From Proteles cristata cristata (Eukaryota > Chordata > Mammalia > Carnivora > Hyaenidae), in NCBI GenBank assembly GCA_017311185.1, contig JAESUZ010001281.1, forward strand, positions 434,001-498,000: 64,000 nucleotides of DNA, written 5' to 3'. The position numbers and the translations under genes are program-made. This document shows, piece after piece, positions 56,300 to 64,000 of the stretch (the first letter of the stretch is position 1; each line of letters opens with the position of its first letter). The notes beneath the pieces are model-generated. The model had not been told where the DNA came from and did no database searches. It worked only from the letters and a program-made list of their open reading frames with translations.

Positions 56300-57935
56300 A
56301 ATAATCACCAACACAGGGGGAAAATGATCCCATTAGAGCAGCAAATAAGGCTATAAAGTTACTGGGGATAAATTCAATAAAGCTGTGTTTAAAAATTGCA
56401 AGAACTATGAAGCTTTCTTGAAAGACAAAGAAAAATCTAACTAGATAGAGAACTATACCAGGTTAATAGATAAGATGCCTCAATATTGTAAAGATGCTCC
56501 TGGTTCCCTAATTAATCTATACAGTTACTAAAACCCAATCAAACTAATAAGGTTTTCTTAGAACGTGAAACTGGTTGTAAATTTATATGGAAGGGTAAAC
56601 TCAAGATAATTTTGAAAAAGAATAACAAAGAGGTGGGATTTGCCCTACGAGATAGCAAGATATTATAAAGTAGCAGTAATTAAAACAGTGAGTATTAGTA
56701 TAAAAAAAGATTAATGGGGGCAGGAAAAAATTAAGCACGGATGGTTTATCTTTGGGGAGTTTGCTGTATGATAGAAACATTTAAATGGGGAGAAGGTAGT
56801 TCAAAACTAGTATGGGGCTATTTTGCTATTTAGATGAACAACCAATTTATAACATTACCACACCTTATACATAAAAGTAAGCTTCAAATAGATTAAATAT
56901 CTAACTGTAAAGCATTTAACATTAAAATTATTAAGAGAGACTATAAGAGAGAATGTTTTAATAACTTCAGTAACAGGAAAGGCTTTCTTAAGGCAAAAAA
57001 AACCTAAAAGACTTTTTAAGATAAAAAATAAAAATCTGATACACCTAACTGGATAAAAATCCAAATTCTGTACCATAAGACAATAGAAAACTATAAAACA
57101 GGGGTGAACTTAGAGAAATTAATTCATATATAATATTCTATTTTATAAAACATAACTTATAATTATAAAATATAAAATAAAATTAAACATAAAATATAAA
57201 TAAATTTTAGTTAAATAATAAAATAAAATATTTGTATTGCTAATTATAAAATAGAACAGTATATAATATATAATTTATACATCTACAAAAAATCTGTCCA
57301 AGGTTTTAAAAATTCATTTAAATAAAATGTTAAAAAGAATTCAACGTAAGGTTGGACAAACACTAGGTAGAAAATTCCTAGAAGAAATAAAAATGGTCAA
57401 TAAAAATATGATAAGATATTCGACCTTGTGAAAATAAGAGAAATGCAAACTCAAGCAATAAGCTAGTAGGAGGGCAAAAACTTAAAATCTTGCCAATATC
57501 AAATACTCGCAAGACTGTGAACAAACAGGTCTTCATACACTGTGTACAGGTGTACAGGTCTTCATATACTGTAGGAATGTAGATTGATATGGTCACGCTG
57601 GAGAGCAATTTGACCTAAAATTGCTAAATTTGCTAAAATTGACCTAAAGTCTCTGTAAAGGAATATTTCCATGTGCTACAAGGAGGCATGTGCCTGAATG
57701 CTGGCTGCAACATTGTTGTCAGAGCAAATATTAGAAACAATCTAAGTGTCCATCAATAGGGGAATGAATAAATATATAATATAATCATGCACTGCAATAT
57801 TTTACAGAAGTTACCAAAAATAAGCTGGAAAAACATTTTAAATGAAATACACAAGTTGCAAAGTGATATCGGGTAGACACAAGCCAATCCGTATGTATTC
57901 TATACCTACATTCAAATTTTTAAAAACTGGATACA
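56300..57935 (+). repeat. Old LINE-1 ORF2 3' part
   Basis: Recognisable L1 blocks in order: AAATTTATATGGAAGGGTAA (56580), GCAGTAATTAAAACAGTGAG (56673), AAATATCTAACTGTAAAGC (56895), a CTTAAGGCAAAAAAA region (56986), AAGTGTCCATCAATAGGGGA (57744). Highly diverged, many stops, A+T-rich; an AT-only stretch at 57120-57290 and short local duplications (ACAGGTCTTCATA twice, 57525-57575) are embedded. Confidence 0.75.
57120..57290. repeat. AT-rich low-complexity stretch
   Basis: About 170 bp almost without G or C (TATAAAATATAAAATAAAAT and similar), probably degenerated LINE sequence. Confidence 0.9.
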
Positions 57936-58551
57936 TGTCAACTTTATCTTGCAACCAAAGTAGAGTAACAGGAACCAGATCTACCCTCCTGTCTGAAACA
58001 AGAACGCCAAGAAACCCAAATGAAATATGTGAAACAACAGTTTTTAAGGCCCTACACATCAGACGAGAAAGGTCAATGATCCCTAAAAGCCAGGGTATAA
58101 GCGAGGTGATTCCTGTGATTGCCCCGGTTTACTGCCTTGAGAGAATTTCCAGGTTGCGTTGCAGAGAAAGGGAACTGAGGCAGAGTCCTATGGACCCCCT
58201 GAGGTGGAGAAGTGTAGCTAGAAGTCACAGGACCGGCAGCTGTAGAGACTTCATAGAAAGGGCCTCAGAGATCCATGGAACGTCCCTCTTGACTACTGAG
58301 TGTACCATTTACTGATGGACGCATTCATGTTGGAAATGGCCCACGGCTGGGGAGGATGATTAAAGGGACTGTGTTCGAGGATTAGAGGGAACAGCACCCC
58401 ACACTCACTCAGAGCCATGAATAGTGCTTATTCCTACCAACCAGACCAGAAATACCTTATATTTCATGGGCATCTGGTAAATTACACAGAAGAGTCTTGC
58501 CTCAATACTGATGAATAATTATCCCTGGACTGATCAGGCACTGCCCCAGTC
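57936..58551. other. Unassigned sequence between LINE blocks
   Basis: An open frame of 157 codons runs 57842-58315 but starts inside L1 sequence and shows no family resemblance; likely chance or old LINE 5' sequence. Confidence 0.4.
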
Positions 58552-58567
58552 CCACATAACAAATCTT

Positions 58568-58796
58568 TTTTAAACTTTTTTTTTTAATATTTTTTATTTA
58601 TTTCTAGGAGAGAGAGAGAGAGAGACAGCGTGAGCAGGGGAGGGTCAGAGAGAGAGGAGTCACAGACTGAAACAGGCTCCAGGCTCTGAGCTGGCAGTCA
58701 GCACAGAGCCCGACGCGGGGCTCGAACCCACGAACCGCGAGATCATGACCCAAGCGAAAGTCGGACGCTTAACCGACTAAGCCACCCAGGCGCCCC
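58568..58796 (-). mobile_element. Young-type CAN-SINE
   Basis: CCACATAACAAATCTT at 58552-58567 and 58797-58812, perfect. Nearly identical to 59677-59896; inserted next to old LINE sequence. Confidence 0.96.
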
Positions 58797-58812
58797 CCAC
58801 ATAACAAATCTT

Positions 58813-60470
58813 AAAAGACCCAAAAGGATCAAACTCTTTTCAAGTAACTTAGCTGCATCCTGAAAAACTCAATAAATACAAGTATGAAATATAGAAATAC
58901 AAAAATATTCAGTACCCAATAAGGTAAATGCATGGTGTCTGGCATGCAAAGATACTAGGCTTGCAAGAAGTAGGAAAATGTAGGCTAATAATGAGGAGAA
59001 AAATTAGGTAATTGAAACTAACCCAGAACTGACACAAATGTTAGAATTAACAGAGAAGAGCATTAAAACTTTTATTATAACTATATTCCATAAGTCCAAC
59101 AAACTAAGTAGAGACATGGAAAGTATTTAAAAAAACGAAGTAAAATTGTCAGAGATTAAAACTCTAACACCTGAGGTTTAAAAAAATAGACTAGATGGGA
59201 TTAACAGTAGATAAGATATTGCAAAAGAAAAGATTGGTGACTTTTAAGACACAGCGACTGAAAACATTGAAAATGAACCTCAGGGAGAAAAAATAATTTT
59301 ACAAAAATGAAAAGAACTGGGAGAAAACTTCAACTCGCCTAATATACATGTAAAATACATGTAACTGAAATCCCTGAAATGGAAAGATGGTGGGGGACCA
59401 AAAATTGTTTGAAGAAAGAATGGCTGAAAGGTTTCCAAATTGAATGAAAACCTTAAACACACAGATCCAAAACGCTCAGTGAACACCCAGCACCAGAAAC
59501 ATGAAAACAACTTCACCAAGCCCCTCATACTCAATTTGCTTAAAGCCATAGACAAAGACTAAGGCTTAAAGCGGCCACAGTATAGAAAGATACATTACAG
59601 AGCGACCAAACTAAGAATGGCAACAGATTTCTCATCGGAAACCACGCAAGCCAGGAAACAGTGGAGCAATATCTTTTTTTTTTTTTTATTTTTTTTATTT
59701 CTAGGAGAGAGAGAGAGACAAACACAGTGTGAGCAGGGGAGGGTCAGAGAGAGAGGGAGTCACAGACTGAAACAGGCTCCAGGCTCTGAGCTGGCAGTCA
59801 GCACAGAGCCCGCCGCGGGGCTCGAACCCACGAACCGCGAGATCATGACCTAAGCGAAAGTCGGATGCTTAACCGACTAAGCCACCCAGGCGCCCCAGTG
59901 GAGCAATATCTTTAAAGAACAGAGAATTGTGTACCTGGTAGAAAAGTATTTCAAAAATGAAGATGAAGCACTTTTTTAGACATATTGAAGTTGAAAGAGT
60001 TCATCTCTGGCAGACCTGCACTAAGGGAATTGTTAAGGGAAGTCTTTCAGGCAGACAAGAACATGACACCAGATGAAAATTTGGATCTACAGAAAGGAAT
60101 GAAGAACACATGATGAGTATGTGGTTGCATGGAAAAGGGCTTTTTCTTGGTCAGTGTAGTTAAAAGCTAATAGATTTTAAAGCAAAATAGTGACAATGTA
60201 TGTGGGGTTTATAATTTATGTGGAGGTAAAATTAATGTCAACATTGACTCAAAAGTAGGGAGGAGAGAAATGGGAGTACGCACTTTGAAGGCTCTAATGC
60301 AGGAATTGTGAAAATATCTTTTAAAGCTATACTGTGATACGTTAAAGACGTATACAATAAACTCTAAAGCAATTACCAAAATAACTCAAATAAGTCTTAT
60401 GGTTAGCTCATAAGCCAATAAAGGAGATAAAATGAAGTCAGAAGTAATACAGCTTAGCAGTTTCTTAAAG
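58813..60470 (+). repeat. HAL1/L1M ORF1-region-like sequence
   Basis: Blocks such as CAGATTTCTCATCGGAAACC (59626), CAAGCCAGGAAACAGTGGAG, GCAGACCTGCACTAAGGGAA (60009), GATGAAAATTTGGATCTACA and AAGCCAATAAAGGAGATAAA (60412) follow an old half-L1/L1M element. Interrupted by the young SINE at 59677-59896. The left limit is unclear. Confidence 0.65.
59677..59896 (-). mobile_element. Young-type CAN-SINE
   Basis: AGTGGAGCAATATCTTT at 59660-59676 and 59897-59913, perfect. Inserted in HAL1/L1-like sequence. Confidence 0.96.
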
Positions 60471-60481
60471 AATTAAATGTA

Positions 60482-60698
60482 GGAACACCTCGGTGGCTCA
60501 GTCAGTTGAGTTGTCTGACTCTTTTGATTTTGGTTCAGGTAACGATCTCAGGGTGGTGAGATCGAGCCCCGAGTCACACTCCATGCTGAGTGTGGAGCCT
60601 GCTTATGATTTTCTTTCTCTCTCTCTCTTCCTCTGCCCCTCTCCCCTGCTCATGTGGCTCTCTCTCGCTCTCTCGCTCTCTCGCTCTCTAAAAAAAGG
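60482..60698 (+). mobile_element. CAN-SINE, first of a pair sharing one duplication
   Basis: Starts GGAACACCTCGGTGGCTCAG and ends in a TCTCGC repeat and short A run. AATTAAATGTA is found at 60471-60481 and, after the second SINE, at 60914-60924. Confidence 0.88.
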
Positions 60699-60700
60699 GA

Positions 60701-60913
60701 GGGGCACCTGGGTGTCTCAGTTGGTTAAGTGACTCACCCTTGATTTTGGCTTAGGTCATGATCTCATGGTTTATGATTTCAAGCCCCACACTGGGCTCTG
60801 CACTGTGCAGACTGCTTGAGATTCTCTTCCTCTCTCTCTCTCTCTCTCTCCCCTCCCCTCCCACGCATTCTCTCTCTGTCTTTCTCTCTCAAAATAATAT
60901 ACAAACTTAAAAA
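60701..60913 (+). mobile_element. CAN-SINE, second of a pair sharing one duplication
   Basis: Head GGGGCACCTGGGTGTCTCAG begins in the A tail of the previous copy; tail AAAATAATATACAAAC. Confidence 0.9.
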
Positions 60914-60925
60914 AATTAAATGTAT

Positions 60926-62330
60926 ACCTACTATCTGGTCCAGCCATTCCACCCTTAGTCATTCATTCCAGAGCAATTAAGCCATATTTCAAAGATTTGT
61001 GCCTGAATATAAAACCTAAAACTATAAGACTTCTAGAACAAAAGAGAGGAGAAATTTTTGTGGCTTTGGGCTAAGCAAAGATTTCTTAGGTACAACACCA
61101 AAAATACATACCTGTTAAAAAATGCAAATATTGGACTTCATCAACTTTTAAAACTTTTCTAAAGAAACTTTGAATACTGAAAAGTCCAGCCACCGCTGGG
61201 AGAAAACATTTGTACGTGTGTTTGACAAAGGGCTTTTTGCCACAATATGAAAAGAACCCTCAACATAAGCAGAGAAACAACCCAATGAAAAATATATAAA
61301 ACATTCAAAGAAACGTTTGACCACAGAAGATGGCAAATAAACACAAGGATAGATAGTCACATCACTAGTACTTTAGGGAATTCTAATTTATACCATAATG
61401 AGATACTACTCAACACCTGTTAGGATGGCTAAACTTTAAAAGACTGGTCAGACCAGGTGTTGACAAGGACATAGAGGAGCTAGAATTCTCATGCCCTGGT
61501 GGCTGCAGTGTTAAGGGGTACCACCTATTTGGAAAACCATTTGGCAGTTTTTTCAAAATTTAAATATATACCTACAACATGATCTTGTTATTCTACATTT
61601 TTACCCAAGTGTTTAAAAATTTCATGTCCAAAGACTGGTACACAGTTAAGTGCAAATTATTTGTAATACCTCCAAATTGGAAACAGCCCAGATGTCCATC
61701 AATAGGTGAATGGGTGAAGATATCAAGGTATATCTTTAGAATGGACGACTAGTTGGTTAGAAAAGGAATGAACTGGGGCACCTGGTGGCTCAGTCGGTGA
61801 AGCATCTGACTCTTGGCTTCGGCTCAGGTCATGATCTCACAGACTGGGATCAAGCCCCACCCAGGGCTCTATGTGCCGACAGCACAGAGCCTGCTTGGGA
61901 TTCTCTCTCTGCCCCTCCTCTACTCACACTCTTTCTGTTTCTCTCTCTCTTTCAAAATAAACAAACTTTAAAAAAAAAAGGAACAAACTATTTATTATAC
62001 ACTAACAACATGGATGAATCTCAAAATAGTTATGCTGAGTGAAAGAGGCCAGAAAAAAAGAAGGAATACTTAATGTATGATTCCATGTACATTAAACCTA
62101 TCGAAATGCAAACTTATCTCTAGTGATAGAAAGCTGATCACCAGTGTGACTGGGGATGCAGAGGGAAGAATGATCACAAAGAGAAATGAGTAAACTTGGG
62201 GGGTGGATAGTTTCAGCACATAGAGCTTGGGGTAATGGCTTCATAGATGTATATGTATGTCAAAAGTTATCAAACTGAACACTTAAAATATGTGTAATTG
62301 GTTGTATGATAATTATACCTCAATAAAGCT

Positions 62331-62333
<3 letters not shown>
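60926..62333 (+). repeat. Old LINE-1 3' end, SINE-interrupted
   Basis: ACAACACCAAAAATACATAC, GATACTACTCAACACCTGTTAGGATGGCTA-type ORF2 end (61400-61433), CCCAGATGTCCATCAATAGG (61687), then GTTATGCTGAGTGAAAGAGG (62028) and a final CTCAATAAAGCTGG (62319). The SINE at 61775-61976 splits it, and a (TG)n follows the end. Confidence 0.8.
61775..61976 (+). mobile_element. CAN-SINE splitting an old L1
   Basis: AAAAGGAATGAACT (61761-61774) and AAAAGGAACAAACT (61977-61990). L1 sequence resumes directly after it. Confidence 0.94.

Positions 62334-62365
<32 letters not shown>
62332..62365 (+). repeat. (TG)n microsatellite
   Basis: 34 bp of TG directly after the L1 3' end, likely seeded in its tail. Confidence 0.95.
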
Positions 62366-62367
<2 letters not shown>

Positions 62368-62556
62368 AAGGATGGATACATGCCAAACTCAACAATCTCT
62401 ACTAAGGCTATGTCTGGGCAACAGGGAAGAGACCAGTATTGGAAGAGATTAATGCTTAAAGAGGCTTTAACTTTTTCATTAATGTTCAAACTTTATACAT
62501 AAATACTTGTTCATGTATATATTATTTAACTAAAATTTTTAAATAGAAAATTTGGA

Positions 62557-62797
62557 GGAGCACCTGGGTGGCTCAGTCAGTTGAGCATCTGACTTCGGCT
62601 CAGGTCATGATCTCACGGTTCGTGGGTTCAAGCCCTGCGTTGGGCTCTGTGCTGACAGCTAGCTCAGAGCCTGGAGCCTGCTTCAGATTCTGTATCTCCC
62701 TCTCTCTCTCTGACTCTACCCTGCTCATGCTCTCTCTCTCTCTCTTTCTCTCTCTCTCAGAAATAAATAAAAAACATTTTAAAAAATTATTTAAAAA
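62557..62797 (+). mobile_element. CAN-SINE
   Basis: Head GGAGCACCTGGGTGGCTCAG; TAGCTCAGAGCC insertion variant and AGAAATAAATAAAAAAC tail, the same subtype as 11596-11835. Confidence 0.93.
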
Positions 62798-63203
62798 AAG
62801 AAAAATTGGAAATAATTTTCATAAAGGTGACTGTGTAACAAAATCAATCTTGACCTGCCTCACCCCCAACCCCCCATAAACACTGTCTCCTGGACTGATC
62901 TCTTTGCAAAGCTTTAGTCACTTGAAAAACTATCCTTCATTCGCCTTCTTTTCCAGACTATAAATTGCTCAACATTGCAGACTATGAAATGAATATGAAA
63001 GTAATCATTGATTTTTTAAAATCTATTTTACAGAATAAGAGGTGGTTAGCATATTTGAAATGATTTGAGACCTTTCCTATCTGAGATTGCACCATTAGCA
63101 TTTCATTCCTTTGTGTCACACTATTTTGATCTTTTTTTTAAAAAAAGTTTATCGCCAAGTTGGTTTACATATAACACCCTATTTTGCTCTTTTTTAAAGT
63201 GCA

Positions 63204-63412
63204 CGGGTATCTGGGTGGCTCAGTCGGTTAAGTGTCCAACTTCAGCTCAGGTGATGATCTTGTGGTCTGTGAGTTTGAGCTCCGTGTTAGACTCTGTGCT
63301 AAGAGCCTGGAGCCTGCTGCTGATTCTGTGTCTCCCACCCTCTCTGCCCCTCCCTCCCTCACGCTCTGTCTCTGTCTCTCTCAAGAATGAATAAATGTTA
63401 AAAAAAATTTAA
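63204..63412 (+). mobile_element. CAN-SINE
   Basis: Head ACGGGTATCTGGGTGGCTCAG; AAGAATGAATAAATG tail. Confidence 0.9.
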
Positions 63413-63442
63413 TGCAAAAATTTTGTGCTATGAACAATTATC

Positions 63443-63676
63443 CTTTTTTTTTAATGTTTTTTTTTTTTATTTATTTCTAGGAGAGAGAGAGAGAGAGATA
63501 GACAGCGTGAGCAGGAGAGGGTCAGAGAGAGAGGGAGACACAGACTCTGAAACAGGCTCCAGGCTCTGAGCTGGCAGTTAGCACAGAGCCTGACACGGGG
63601 CTCGAACCCACGAACCGCGAGATCATGACCTAAGTGAAAGTTGGATGCTTATCCGACTAAGCCACCCAGGCGCCCC
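63443..63676 (-). mobile_element. Young-type CAN-SINE
   Basis: AACAATTATC at 63433-63442 and 63677-63686. CGACTAAGCC head type; slightly more diverged than the 58.6 and 59.7 kb copies. Confidence 0.94.
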
Positions 63677-64000
63677 AACAATTATCTTTATCCAATCAGG
63701 TTTTCTCTGGGGAACACTGGAGCACTAGGAAGAGGAAATAATGAAGAGGAGTAGGTAGAGGGCACCAAACGCAAGCACAAGTACACAGGACACGTGCGTG
63801 AGCAATCGCAAACCAGCATCTGGAACACCGCAGTTTCTGTGGAAGAAACTTGTACTTTTTTATCGGTTAAGTTACAGTTGGTGCAATTAGCATGGAGATA
63901 AGTTTAATTCAGTTGAAACAGAAGGGGATGTCTAAGTTGCAAACTGCAGAATATCATTTCTCATAGGTTAACAGAATTCCATCGATCCTTCTTTTGTGAT

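Larger units (their letters stand above)
62798..64000. other. Right end of window
   Basis: Outside the SINEs at 63204 and 63443, 62798-63203 and 63687-64000 show nothing recognisable. Confidence 0.5.

Noticed and set aside
57842..58315. 157-codon plus-strand ORF
   Set aside because: Starts within decayed L1 3' sequence and has no recognisable domain.
1..64000. tRNA genes
   Set aside because: The tRNA-like stretches (GGTGGCTCAGT...GGTTCGAGCCCC) are heads of CAN-SINEs followed by CT-rich and A-rich tails; no free-standing tRNA was seen.

Overview
The window is mammalian nuclear DNA from a carnivore, almost certainly a felid. It carries about 54 copies of the tRNA-Lys-derived carnivore SINE (CAN-SINE/SINEC_Fc type: GGGCGCCTGGGTGGCTCAG head, CT-rich middle, AATAAA-rich tail), together with carnivore LINE-1 tails. 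I see no bacterial, organellar or viral genome organisation.

The window holds one recognisable gene: EDARADD (EDAR-associated death domain adaptor), on the minus strand. It runs from two alternative first coding exons near 51.5 kb (isoform A) and 50.15 kb (isoform B, inside a CpG island), through four very short shared exons at 40.5, 35.6, 23.5 and 0.06 kb. All splice sites are canonical GT/AG, and the exon phases join without a break into a peptide that matches what I remember of human EDARADD. The last exon, which encodes the death domain, lies beyond the left edge. About 88 codons of isoform A or 77 of isoform B are present.

Layout on the plus strand: 1-23.47 kb is intron 4, with SINEs, L2, MIR, an ERVL-MaLR LTR and a roughly 590-bp GGAT minisatellite at 18.4 kb. 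23.53-35.60 kb is intron 3. It begins with a decayed ERV-L-like provirus (two LTRs at about 23.56-23.99 and 28.46-28.87 kb, broken pol with a YMDD motif between them) lying antisense to the gene, its 5' LTR edge about 26 bp from the exon 4 acceptor. 35.64-40.47 kb is intron 2, containing a short young L1. 40.53-50.13 kb is intron 1. 49.8-50.67 kb is the CpG-island promoter, and 51.46-51.52 kb is exon 1A. Everything to the right, 51.6-64 kb, is 5' flank or intergenic sequence, increasingly made of old LINE-1/HAL1-like sequence broken up by SINEs.

EDARADD protein links the ectodysplasin receptor EDAR to TRAF/TAK1/NF-kB signalling in hair, tooth and gland development. The window carries its promoters, the isoform-specific N-termini and the TRAF-binding-type motif PIQDT (exon 3). 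No undescribed molecular system was found. The most notable observations are the LTR abutting the exon 4 splice acceptor, the alternating-phase microexon chain, a short upstream ORF before isoform A, and a set of near-identical young SINEs.

Repeat boundaries were placed by eye and are good to about 5-20 bp unless a target-site duplication (TSD) is given. Repeat family names are from recognition, not a library search.
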